From: a virus
Strand: one strand, 5' to 3'
DNA: 31,208 bases
IMG/VR virus record: IMGVR_UViG_3300009068_000117
Coordinates: 1 to 31,208 of that record
The notes under the pieces were generated by a model that had not been told where the DNA came from, searched no databases, and saw only the letters and a list, made by a program, of their open reading frames with translations. Numbering within the stretch: the stretch's first letter is position 1; every line of letters begins with the position of its first letter. A program made the position numbers and the translations under genes. This document shows positions 24,456 to 31,208 of the stretch, piece by piece.

Positions 24456-24480
24456 GGGGTGGGTCTTGGCGACCCACCCC
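24456..24480 (-). terminator. Strong hairpin after major capsid gene
   Basis: Arms of 10 bp, GGGGTGGGTC and GACCCACCCC (24456-24465 and 24471-24480), pair without mismatch around a 5-base loop, 30 bases past the capsid stop. There is no T-run on the minus strand. It may act as a U-less terminator, or it may stabilise the capsid mRNA so that downstream genes are less expressed. Confidence 0.6.
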
Positions 24481-24509
24481 CGTATCCGAAAGTGACTCAG
24501 TTGAAAAGA

Positions 24510-25811
24510 TCAGGCGTTAGTGCGGATCTTGACAACAGCGGAGTCGGTGACGAGGCCGAAGCCCCAGATGCTGTACCAAGCGAGGGCGTGCTCACGACCG
24601 AAGTCCAGAACACCACCGTCACGAAGCTCAACGGGAAGCGAGATGGCATGACCGAAGGCGTTGTCACCGATCATAAGGGCTTCAAACACTTCAGCGCTCG
24701 GAGCAACAGTGTAGTCATACGGCCAACGCTGATCCCAACCCGGAGTAGTAAGAGCGTCCGGCTCTGAGGTCGAAGTCTGCGAGCCAGCGACGTTACCCGT
24801 AAGGGTGGCCGGACCAACAGCGGGACTGGTAAGACCGGAACCACTGGTAGCCGAATCCTCACCACGGAACGCAAGGGCGTTGCCGGTGTCGTAGGTTTCG
24901 ATGACGCGACTCCCTGTCAGCGGGCGACTGACCTGAGTGGTCTCAATGAAGACCACGTCATACAGGCGACCGATTTCACCAAGCATGAAGTTACCGGGGG
25001 CGGCATACTTCGAAACTTCGATGAACTCTGGGGTGTCACGAAGCTGACGGCTCTGCGACGGATGGATGAAGCAGACATAGGTCTCACCGAGACGCGGGAT
25101 GTTCTTGCTGGAAAGCTCAAGCACGGCATCCTTGACGGCATGAGTGGTGAACTGGAACTCACCGTTGGTACTTGCTTCAAGAGCGGCCAGATTTGCGGCC
25201 TGATCACCCTTGTTGTAAATACCATACTTAGTCGTAAGGTCTGACGGAGCCTTGTAGCCATAGACAGCCGACGTAGCCGACTGAAGCGTCTCACGGGCCT
25301 GCGTGTCCATGTACAGAGCCATGTTGCGGCCCAGCAGACGGGAAGCAGAAGCCATAACGTCATCGAACGAAGCGTTGAGCAGAAGCTCAGACACTGCGAT
25401 AGCGAAGCCGTGCTCGGCAACCGTGATGCGGTACTGCTGGGCGGTGATGCCGTAAGTCTTCATGCGGATACCTTCAACCAGCGGACCCGAGGGGATCGGA
25501 AGGTTGTTGTAACGCATGAAGTTGACCGTGAGACCCGGCATAACGCCAAGCTCGGTCTTCTTCACAGCAAACTGCTCAAACCGGAGAACCGGCATGGCCT
25601 GAAAGAGAATCTCCTTCGACCAAACAGTTTGAATGGCGGGACCCATGAGCGAGGTACCAGAAGTGATACCTGCGCCATAGCCACCAGTAATGTTTGCACC
25701 ATCAAAAGAGGTGCTGTAACCCGACGGTGCGTCGAAAGCACTACCGGCCATACCACCGGCAACCCGGTTAGTACCGGTGATGCCTGAACCAGAAGGGATC
25801 TGGAAAGCCAT
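24510..25811 (-). CDS. Major capsid protein
   Basis: This 433-aa protein follows the scaffold gene and has the strongest ribosome site of the window (AGGAGGAC before ATG 25811), as expected for the most abundant virion protein. The sequence has an N-terminal arm (GSGITGTNRVAGGMAGSAFD), a helix-strand section VWSKEILFQAMPVLRFEQFA, FMRYNNLPIPSGPLVEGIRM, and a C-terminal core with FIHPSQSRQLRDTPEFIEVS, then GEIGRLYDVVFIETTQVSRP and AYGK-like sections replaced here by AEVFEALMIGDNAFGHAISL. The pattern 'Ile-His-Pro-...-Phe-x-x-Ala...Gly-x-Ile-Gly...x-Phe-Val-Glu-Thr' is typical of HK97-fold major capsid proteins of N4-like or actinophage type. A 10-bp hairpin follows the gene. Fold assignment is inferred from pattern and order. 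Confidence 0.88.
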   Translation of the reverse strand: MAFQIPSGSGITGTNRVAGGMAGSAFDAPSGYSTSFDGANITGGYGAGITSGTSLMGPAIQTVWSKEILFQAMPVLRFEQFAVKKTELGVMPGLTVNFMRYNNLPIPSGPLVEGIRMKTYGITAQQYRITVAEHGFAIAVSELLLNASFDDVMASASRLLGRNMALYMDTQARETLQSATSAVYGYKAPSDLTTKYGIYNKGDQAANLAALEASTNGEFQFTTHAVKDAVLELSSKNIPRLGETYVCFIHPSQSRQLRDTPEFIEVSKYAAPGNFMLGEIGRLYDVVFIETTQVSRPLTGSRVIETYDTGNALAFRGEDSATSGSGLTSPAVGPATLTGNVAGSQTSTSEPDALTTPGWDQRWPYDYTVAPSAEVFEALMIGDNAFGHAISLPVELRDGGVLDFGREHALAWYSIWGFGLVTDSAVVKIRTNA

Positions 25812-25865
25812 TAGAATGTCCTCCTATTGGACTTGGCTGATTAATAAGGGGTTTTACTTCTACTA

Positions 25866-26687
25866 CTAGCCTCGGTACTGACGGCCAGCAGCGTTAAGAA
25901 GGCTCGCCCGATAGCGCTTATACGTTTCCATATCCATTGTCCGAATATCATCCGGCGTGATCGATTCGTACGTCTCCATTTGCTCCAATGGCCCTACAGG
26001 AGGAGCAGTCGGAGCCGCTCCCCGCATTGACTGCCGCTGAGCAGAGGCCGAAACCTCAAAGTTGCCCATGATGGCGGCAGTACGAGCCTTCATCTCATCG
26101 ATGAAAGCGTCGATTTCAATTTCTGAGTTCCCCGAGATGAGATCTCGGAGTTCAGGAATGATGTACTCGGATTCTTGAGCAATGCGCTCTTGGCGATACT
26201 GCTCCAGTTCGTTGAACCGGCGCTCACGCTCAAAAACTGCTCGGTCCTGCTCGTAGCGATTCTCAAGTTCTGAGAAACGATTCGTCCACTCATCCTCTTT
26301 ACGCTTGAGGAGGTCGCGGGTTTCCATCTTCTCTTCTTCTTCGCGACGAGCACGATCAGCCTCTGCCTGAATTTCCGCAAGGCGTGCAGCTTCCTGCTCC
26401 TCACGTTCCTTCTGGATAGCCTTAAGCTGTTCGTCCATTGTCTGAATCCGTCCGTAAAGCTTGTCCTTCTCTTCACGGCGAACTCGTTCGATATCCTCTT
26501 CCGTATAGAAATTGGATGTAGCGACATTCTGTTCAACATTGTTGGTCATCTGCTGGGGGGTTCCCAAGGGGTTCCCTGCCATAGTCTCAGCCTGAACCTC
26601 TGCCCAAGTCGACGCCATCCGAGGCGCTTCCTTAGGATCTGCTCCGACAATGAAACCGTCATTCGTATCAGTAACGTCCTGCGACAT
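25866..26687 (-). CDS. Capsid scaffold protein
   Basis: This 273-aa protein lies between portal and major capsid. Residues about 60-180 are an uninterrupted charged coiled coil (DIERVRREEKDKLYGRIQTM and KEREEQEAARLAEIQAEADR among others), with a shorter C-terminal helix (SITPDDIRTMDMETYKRYRA) that would bind capsid subunits. Abundant Glu/Arg/Gln, near absence of Cys and Trp, and its place fit internal scaffolding proteins that guide capsid assembly and then leave the head. AAGGA precedes ATG 26687. No protease domain is visible here, so if cleavage occurs the protease lies elsewhere. A promoter-like dyad lies in the gap upstream (26728-26752). Confidence 0.85.
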   Translation of the reverse strand: MSQDVTDTNDGFIVGADPKEAPRMASTWAEVQAETMAGNPLGTPQQMTNNVEQNVATSNFYTEEDIERVRREEKDKLYGRIQTMDEQLKAIQKEREEQEAARLAEIQAEADRARREEEEKMETRDLLKRKEDEWTNRFSELENRYEQDRAVFERERRFNELEQYRQERIAQESEYIIPELRDLISGNSEIEIDAFIDEMKARTAAIMGNFEVSASAQRQSMRGAAPTAPPVGPLEQMETYESITPDDIRTMDMETYKRYRASLLNAAGRQYRG

Positions 26688-26727
26688 AGTCTTAGTTCCT
26701 TAAACAGTTGATTTTACGGTACCTATA

Positions 26728-26752
26728 GTTATATCACATAAAGTGCGATAAC
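26728..26752 (-). promoter_or_regulatory. Dyad in AT-rich gap upstream of scaffold gene
   Basis: Between the portal stop (26767) and the scaffold ATG (26687), arms of 10 bases (GTTATCGCAC/GTGATATAAC on the minus strand, 8 of 10 pairing) flank TTTAT. Nearby TATAAC-like and TTGCAT hexamers could make a promoter, but their spacing is not ideal. It could be an operator, promoter or post-portal hairpin. Confidence 0.3.
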
Positions 26753-26766
26753 CATGCAAACCCTAA

Positions 26767-28422
26767 CTAACTTTCAAAAGTTTCTCGCTCAGGCGGCTCT
26801 TGTTGATACGCCATCTGCATAATCTGCATAGCTAGGTTCGGGTCTACACCGGGGGCCATCTGACCATCTCCCATATCCTGACCGGGAAGTATCAGAGGCT
26901 GGCCGTCCGGCGTCATGCCGGTGGCCTGAATAATGAACTGAGATGTCTGAGCCTGAATGAGGTTAAGAGCAGCCTGCTCCTTCGTGTCCTCAATCATCTC
27001 TTCGTTGATCTCAGCGATCTTCTGCTCAGCAAACATCTCACCCAGATCCCGCAGAGCGCCACGCTTGGACTCAAGGCCCATAGCCATACGAGCCTGAATC
27101 TCGTTGATCTTGATAAGCACATCAACCGGAAGCGGCTCGGGCCAGTGAACGGTGGTCTGGTAAGAGACCGGATCTTCGGGATTGATAACCTCATACTGTC
27201 CCATACGCAGGGGAACAGTCGCCACATAGGGGTTGTACTGAAGGGCCTCAGGCTCCTTGAAAACGGCGTGAAGGATAATCAGTTCGTTGATGCGCTTGAA
27301 CAGGCGGCTGTACTGAGACTTCTTCAGTCCATACTTCTGCATAAGCGGCTGATACTGAACAGCCAGAGCGGTACCGCTGGTATTGGAGATGGGCTGCATC
27401 TGTCCGAGGGCCGAAGCAGGAACACCGGTCATCTCGTGCATAGCCTGCTTGATGAGTTCCATATAGCCCATGATTCCAGCGAAGTTGGTATCCATCGTAA
27501 GGTTCTCAATACGAGCGTCCTTAGTACCGATGGTCCAGACCTTCTTTGGCCCCTTTTCAAGGTTCGATGCCTTGGCACCGATGATCACCGTCACGGGGCT
27601 TCCGTGATAGTTGATGATCTCTGAGACCTCAGTGGCCTTCTCATTGAACTCACGGTTCAGCGAGATGATGTCCGTAATGTCCGCAAGGCCCCACGGTGAA
27701 GAAGCCACAGGTATGTTCTGCGTATAGGCGATAGGAATCTCGCCAAGCGGGTTGGGGCGGGCGTCAATACGCTCGTCATTGATGTACTCCTCAATCATGT
27801 CCTCGGTCAGGATCTCCGTGTAGGTGAAGACCTGACGGGCACCGTCAGAGGCAGTACCCCAGAACTTGTACTTCAGCTTGAAACGGATCAGGCGAGTACG
27901 GTCGTGTGGATGCCACTCTGGGAAACAAAAGGCAGGGTTCAGCGGAAGGATGCGGAACTTACCGGGACGCACACGACCAGCGGCATCTTGGAAAGGCTCC
28001 TCGTAAGCAACCTTGACGAACACATCACCAGAGACGGAGCCATGTTGCCCCATTTCCCACAGAGTGGTCTGCTTGTCGTTGTCGTGCTCCCAAGCCCGCT
28101 TGAGAAGGTAGGGGATGATTCCTGCGGTGGCTTCGGGAGAACCGAAATTAACGCCCTTACCGAAAGTGAAGTTCACCATGTAGTCAGCGAAGGCTTTGAC
28201 GTAATTAAACGAAAGCTGCGCTTCACCAAGCTCACGCCGATACGCCCAGTGATGTCCTAGGTACCTTTATAGCCAAGCCCAGTTACTTGCATAACGGTTA
28301 AGTCGAGGTCCATGGACCTCAAATTCTTCGTCAGCAAGTTCAACTAGGCCCAAGGGACTGATCGCTATTGTTAGATCTGATGCCGCCGCTCGGTAAGAGG
28401 GAGGATAGAAATTTAGAGACAC
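26767..28422 (-). CDS. Portal protein, reading frame interrupted by one in-frame TAA
   Basis: The portal forms the 12-subunit ring through which DNA enters and leaves. The frame starts at GTG 28422 (GGAGG at 28437-28433), reads SLNFYPPSYRAAASDL... to NRYASNWAWL, meets TAA at 28269-28267, and continues in the same frame with LGHHWAYRRELGEAQLSFNY, VKAFADYMVNFTFGKGVNFG and the rest of a normal portal, ending at 26767. Typical portal segments are SWGLADITDIISLNREFNEK-like (ADITDIISLNREFNEKATEV), and GVPASALGQMQPISNTSGTA. An ATG at 28179 would give a 470-aa product that lacks the conserved N-terminal segment and has no ribosome site. The first frame alone is 51 codons. A bypass, readthrough or disruptive insertion is possible; see the junction entry. 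The GTG overlaps the HNH stop. Confidence 0.85.
28258..28272 (-). other. Portal junction: CTA-TAA-AGG-TAC-CTA, candidate bypass or scar
   Basis: The codons read TGG CTA TAA AGG TAC CTA GGA. A stop directly after CTA, and a second CTA nine bases after it, would let a peptidyl-tRNA-Leu hop from the first to the second CTA, giving Trp-Leu-Gly-His-His-Trp. This resembles the T4 gene 60 layout in miniature (matched take-off/landing codons, stop right after take-off). Removing nine bases (CTATAAAGG) instead gives Trp-Tyr-Leu-Gly. A cut-and-repair scar, sequencing error or simple readthrough are alternatives. Confidence 0.5.
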
Positions 28423-28946
28423 TGTCCGGTCACCTCCTCTCCTACTACGGCACTATCACGCTGACGCTGTGCCTTCAAATAATCGATAGCCCGCTGTAAA
28501 ACTTCCACATCATCCTTGAAGTAACCTAGACCCGGATTACAAGTATGACATAAGATTCCCCTTACCTTACCATTAGTATGGTCGTGGTCGACGTGGGGGC
28601 GGGATTCTACAAGAGGAGTAAGGCATATAGCACAACGGCCTAATTGAGAATCATAAAGATTATCCCAATCTTGAGCCGATAGGCCGTACTTCTTCTTCAA
28701 CTTATTATTGCGCTCATAAGACTTCTGCTCAGGAGTTTCTCGCCTGATATTTTGAATCAGTAAACGAGTGTGCTTATTTCTACATTTATTAGAACAGTAG
28801 AAATCATTCCTGAGGCGTGCGTGGTAAACAAATTCCCCAGCTTCAATAATCCCCTCACATTTTGGATGAGCACAGTTAACGGCATCTGAAAGGATGAGTA
28901 CCTTCCTAAGCCGTCCTGTTCCATCATCTATAAGTTGAAAAGACAT
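28413..28946 (-). CDS. HNH/endonuclease VII-type nuclease, free-standing
   Basis: This 177-aa protein has an N-terminal zinc finger (Cys25, Cys30, Cys51, Cys55 in NCAHPKC and YCSNKC) and a C-terminal recombination endonuclease VII/HNH domain at 85-157: KYGLSAQDWDNLYDSQLGRC, Cys105/Cys108, the catalytic HVDHDH (118-123), then VRGILCHTCNPGLGYFKDD with Cys133/Cys136. This ββα-metal core nicks or cuts DNA. Genes of this type are often mobile homing endonucleases. It lies directly upstream of the portal, overlapping the portal GTG by 10 bases, and has its own promoter close to ATG 28946. It could be a homing nuclease that cuts the neighbouring portal locus, or a resolving enzyme for packaging; the first fits the location. 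Confidence 0.92.
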   Translation of the reverse strand: MSFQLIDDGTGRLRKVLILSDAVNCAHPKCEGIIEAGEFVYHARLRNDFYCSNKCRNKHTRLLIQNIRRETPEQKSYERNNKLKKKYGLSAQDWDNLYDSQLGRCAICLTPLVESRPHVDHDHTNGKVRGILCHTCNPGLGYFKDDVEVLQRAIDYLKAQRQRDSAVVGEEVTGQCL

Positions 28947-28954
28947 TAGCCACC

Positions 28955-28963
28955 ACTATAGCA
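28955..28963 (-). promoter_or_regulatory. Extended -10 promoter of the HNH gene
   Basis: On the minus strand TGC TATAGT is followed by 8 bases and then ATG 28946, so transcription would start within 1-3 bases of the start codon (nearly leaderless). The TG extension compensates for the lack of a good -35 box. Confidence 0.5.
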
Positions 28964-28974
28964 GAAAGTTTTGG

Positions 28975-28987
28975 AAATCTAGGATTT
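28975..28987. promoter_or_regulatory. Palindrome between divergent promoters
   Basis: AAATC-TAG-GATTT (28975-28987) has perfect 5-bp arms and lies between the two divergent -10 boxes, near the expected -35 region of the HNH promoter and just before the -35 of the plus-strand promoter. It could bind a regulator of both genes; short length makes chance possible. Confidence 0.25.
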
Positions 28988-28992
28988 AGGGG

Positions 28993-29021
28993 TTGCACTC
29001 AAGGATTCGGTACGCTAGGGT
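28993..29021 (+). promoter_or_regulatory. Leaderless promoter of the plus-strand gene
   Basis: TTGCAC (28993-28998), a 17-base spacer and TAGGGT (29016-29021) are followed by six bases and ATG 29028. Transcription would start at the A of ATG. There is no ribosome binding site, so leaderless translation, common in actinobacteria, is expected. Confidence 0.55.
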
Positions 29022-29027
29022 GTTTGT

Positions 29028-29192
29028 ATGGACACTAATCAAGCTAAACGGTATGCGGCTTTCTTCTGCTCAATTTGTGGAATCCGGGCCGGAGCGGTTT
29101 CCAACGGTAGAACAGTTTGCAACTCCCATATCGGATCAAGCCAGCCTACCATTTTTGATGATAAAACTGGAGATCCTATTACTTCCGATTAA
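29028..29192 (+). CDS. 54-aa zinc-finger protein, only plus-strand gene
   Basis: ATG 29028 opens 54 codons ending TAA 29192. The product begins MDTNQAKRYAAFFCSICGIR and has Cys14, Cys17 (CSIC), Cys31 and His34 (CNSH), a CxxC-x13-CxxH arrangement that can hold one zinc ion. The remainder is acidic and polar (FDDKTGDPITSD). It lies divergent to the HNH gene, and its 3' end overlaps the end of the minus-strand 187-aa gene by 14 bases. A promoter with ideal spacing and a leaderless start precede it. Length, clean zinc pattern and own promoter suggest a real moron-type gene. Function unknown; candidates are a nucleic acid-binding regulator or host-modifying factor. It is too short for standard gene callers to be sure of. 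Confidence 0.65.
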   Translation: MDTNQAKRYAAFFCSICGIRAGAVSNGRTVCNSHIGSSQPTIFDDKTGDPITSD

Positions 29193-29742
29193 GTTCTTCT
29201 TGGCGTTGTCCAATAACGTATTCGGGATCTTCCATGAAAGTAGAAGACCATTCCTTCAGAGGATCACGCTTTTCTAGATTTATTTCGTTAGCGTAATGAC
29301 CTAGTTCGTTTATTACTCCAATAGCCTTTTCCCCTGTGGCAACACCTCGGGAGATGGCAGCAGCCCTTCCTGCGTGTGTACGAGGTAGCGCTTCTGAAAC
29401 GTCTAAATAGGTGTCGGCAGGAGCGCCTGTTTCAGTGGGATATTTTTCCGTGGCATGCTTCGTCCAAGCACCCGCATACATGCTGGGTTGGCTAAGAGCA
29501 GCTTCACGGGAATTGACAAAGTCCTTGATAGTAGCTCCTGTTACAGAAGCATGAGGCATTACCGGAGCATTGTGTTCTGAATGAGAAACCATGTAAGCGT
29601 CAGTAGGACTTGATCCTACGTTAGATCCGAAAGCCCTGACGCTATAACCGGGATCTGCCTTTGTAGCAAGATTATGAAAGTCTTCCTCTGAAAGGCTTCC
29701 TGCCTGTCGGGCGCTTATGTGATCTGATGCTGGCATTTTCAT
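29179..29742 (-). CDS. Unknown phage protein (187 aa)
   Basis: This protein begins MKMPASDHISARQAGSLSEE and has no signal peptide or membrane segment. The section AYMVSHSEHNAPVMPHASVT (about 49-68), YAGAWTKHATEKYPTETGAP then TYLDVSEALPRTHAGRAAAI (about 87-130) and GEKAIGVINELGHYANEINL contain a Gly-x-Trp ... Tyr-Leu-Asp-Val-Ser ... Ala-x-x-x-(Gly) ... Lys-Ala-Ile pattern that I have seen in uncharacterised phage proteins. It starts six bases after the preceding gene with AAGGA upstream, so the two are co-translated. It lies upstream of the portal and is likely co-packaged or early-structural, but no function can be given. Its 3' end overlaps the plus-strand gene. Confidence 0.6.
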   Translation of the reverse strand: MKMPASDHISARQAGSLSEEDFHNLATKADPGYSVRAFGSNVGSSPTDAYMVSHSEHNAPVMPHASVTGATIKDFVNSREAALSQPSMYAGAWTKHATEKYPTETGAPADTYLDVSEALPRTHAGRAAAISRGVATGEKAIGVINELGHYANEINLEKRDPLKEWSSTFMEDPEYVIGQRQEELNRK

Positions 29743-29748
29743 TTATCC

Positions 29749-31208
29749 TTAAATATCAAAACTAAGTTGGCCGGGAACTTCAGGCTTTGGTGCTTTAGGC
29801 TTCGCAGCAGTATGAAATGCATTGGAACGACCATTAACCCTATCAAGTTCTTTCTCATACATCTTTAAAGATTCCGCACTAGGAAGTTGAGGAGCCATCC
29901 GCATTTGGTCAGCATTACTCTTAGGCTCTCGTTCTCCGGCCCAAGTAATTGCCTGAGCAGCGCCTATAGAGATCGGTATGTCATGTATTGAACGCATCTG
30001 TGCTTCATTGAGAAGAGCATGAGTTACTTGGTCTTTTCCAAGACCAGAAGCTGGTAGTCCGGCAGTAGGAATACCAGAGTCGAAGGCTGCTGATGCAGGT
30101 TTGTTCTTTACATTTACAGAGTCTTTACCCTCATAGGTAACTCCTAAGGCTGCTTCTTTCTGCCAAAAATCTTGAGCAGACGTAAGACTATGGGCGAGAG
30201 GAAGCTGGTATTGCATTCCTTCTTTACCGTGCAGACGAACTAAATAGTTATACTCGTCGCTTTGGGTACCAACAGGAACTGCCGCTTCAGCAGAAATGTT
30301 GTATGACGTTATTTTACTTGGTTGAAGTAACGGATCGGGATGTTTAGTGTCCCAAGTTTCTTCACCGGTAAGATACTTCCCAGCAGTTTCAACATTCTGA
30401 CGATTTCTAACATTTCCTAATGGTCTAAAGCCTTCAAGATCCTCATGGAGTCTGTCATCCTTTTTCATATCGTCAGGGTTGAATCCTAATTCAGAAACCT
30501 GCTCAGGGCCGTATGGTTGTAGCTTTGTAGGATTAGGGTTATATGTAGCTCCTGATATTGACCCTAGCACTGCTAATTGATCTGGAGAGAGATCCGATAT
30601 CTCGTGCTCTCCCTCTGGAACTATCGTAGGGTTAGCCTGCCGTTCTCTATCCCGAGCATTAGGTTTAGTTTGAGCTTGTAAGATATGAGCAGATGCCTGC
30701 GGGGTAACGGTAACTTTTCCACCTGAACCAGTTACAAACTCAGCCATCCTTCTTACAGCAGGAACTTCTACCTCTATAGGATCATTGGCGGGACTCATAG
30801 CTGCGCCTGCTGCGGAAGCCTGTTGCCGAGTGACTCCGGTATCGTTGGCTATGTCTTGGAAACGACCATGGTGTTCTCCATACCAAGTAGTATTGGCAGG
30901 TATATGAAGTTGTCCAGTAGCCTTTGTAGCCTGTAAGGCATCCCATTCAGCAGTATCTATGTGTCGCCTAAACCGATCAGAAATGGCGTCAATAGACATA
31001 TCGTCAGCGCCCTCGGTTATTGCAGTCCCCTGTTTAAACTGAGTTCCATGTACTTTGGCTGCGCCTTGGCGAAGACGCTCTTCTCCTGAAGAAATCTCTT
31101 CGGGAGTCATATCTTGGGCCAAAAGAGGATACTCACTAGCAGCCGCAGTACCTGAAGGTCCAGCCTTACCTATACCGGAAGCTTCTCGTTGTCCTTGGCG
31201 CTTTTCAA
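29749..31208 (-). CDS. Unknown phage protein, resembles DUF7178-like family; 5' end outside window
   Basis: The frame is open from the right edge (31208) to TAA 29749; the first obvious start is TTG 31122 but the codons upstream to the edge contain no stop and form a plausible sequence (QREASGIGKAGPSG), so the gene is probably truncated. Visible landmarks: TTWYGEHHGRFQDIANDTGV then SAAGAAMSPANDP, NVETAGKYLTGEE, SKITSYN and AAQAITWAGERE. The order (Trp-Tyr...helix...Ala-Ala-x-Ser-Pro...Asn-x-x-x-Ala-x-x-x-Leu-x-Gly...Tyr-Asn...Gln-Ala-x-Thr-Trp) recalls an actinophage family I know as DUF7178, unverified here. The C-terminus ends PGQLSFDI, loosely like a sliding-clamp motif. Function unknown. 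Confidence 0.6.
   Translation of the reverse strand, partial: EKRQGQREASGIGKAGPSGTAAASEYPLLAQDMTPEEISSGEERLRQGAAKVHGTQFKQGTAITEGADDMSIDAISDRFRRHIDTAEWDALQATKATGQLHIPANTTWYGEHHGRFQDIANDTGVTRQQASAAGAAMSPANDPIEVEVPAVRRMAEFVTGSGGKVTVTPQASAHILQAQTKPNARDRERQANPTIVPEGEHEISDLSPDQLAVLGSISGATYNPNPTKLQPYGPEQVSELGFNPDDMKKDDRLHEDLEGFRPLGNVRNRQNVETAGKYLTGEETWDTKHPDPLLQPSKITSYNISAEAAVPVGTQSDEYNYLVRLHGKEGMQYQLPLAHSLTSAQDFWQKEAALGVTYEGKDSVNVKNKPASAAFDSGIPTAGLPASGLGKDQVTHALLNEAQMRSIHDIPISIGAAQAITWAGEREPKSNADQMRMAPQLPSAESLKMYEKELDRVNGRSNAFHTAAKPKAPKPEVPGQLSFDI

Noticed and set aside
24403-24477. N-terminal extension of the capsid-adjacent protein from 24477
   Set aside because: It crosses the hairpin after the capsid gene and lacks a ribosome site, whereas GTG 24402 has AGGAG at eight bases.
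28267-28269. Recoded TAA (alternative genetic code) as the explanation for the portal stop
   Set aside because: TAA ends the capsid, tube-adjacent gp26-like and other genes of the window, so it is read as stop.

Overview
This window is one block of the late structural region of a contractile-tailed (myovirus-type) double-stranded DNA phage or prophage. All genes but one lie on the minus strand, so the module is transcribed from high to low coordinates. Base composition looks moderate by eye. The host cannot be fixed. Two apparently leaderless promoters (TAnnnT a few bases before ATG) and a right-edge gene resembling an actinophage family suggest an actinobacterial host, but weakly. All three stop codons are used as real terminators, so the code is standard.

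Layout in transcription order. (1) 31208-29179: two non-virion genes of unknown role. The first is cut by the window edge; its frame stays open to the edge. (2) 29192-28413: an inserted-looking cassette holding the only plus-strand gene (54 aa, CxxC...CxxH) and a divergent HNH/endonuclease VII-type nuclease, each with its own promoter close to the ATG. (3) 28422-24100: portal, scaffold, major capsid protein and a 100-aa capsid-adjacent protein. The portal frame is intact from a GTG at 28422 except for one in-frame TAA at 28267-28269. (4) 24089-16736: Ig-like/decoration protein, collar-type fibre with many HxH motifs, a BppU-like protein, a collagen-like fibre, a 47-aa coiled-coil protein, two head-tail connector-like proteins and another fibre. 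It is unusual to find so many adhesin-like genes among head-completion genes. (5) 16653-12183: neck/tail completion proteins, tail sheath, tail tube, a T4 gp26-like zinc protein and a 54-aa overlapping frame that together look like a +1-frameshifted tail-assembly chaperone. (6) 12190-1: tape measure with an M15 peptidase, two paralogous proteins with different wall hydrolases, LysM protein, gpD-like hub, gp25, gpJ, gpI and the start of a distal tail gene.

The genes form one assembly line: portal, scaffold and capsid build the head; connectors join it to a sheathed tube; the tape measure and chaperone set tail length; hub, wedge and three peptidoglycan hydrolases form the puncturing baseplate; fibres and Ig-like modules mediate binding. 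The strongest leads are the interrupted portal (with matched CTA codons flanking the stop), the TTT CGC +1 frameshift candidate, and the divergent HNH/zinc-finger cassette. A beta-rich module recurs in at least four virion proteins, and a duplicated tail gene has exchanged its catalytic domain. Terminase, lysis, replication and integration genes are not in view, and I found no tRNA, CRISPR array or insertion sequence.
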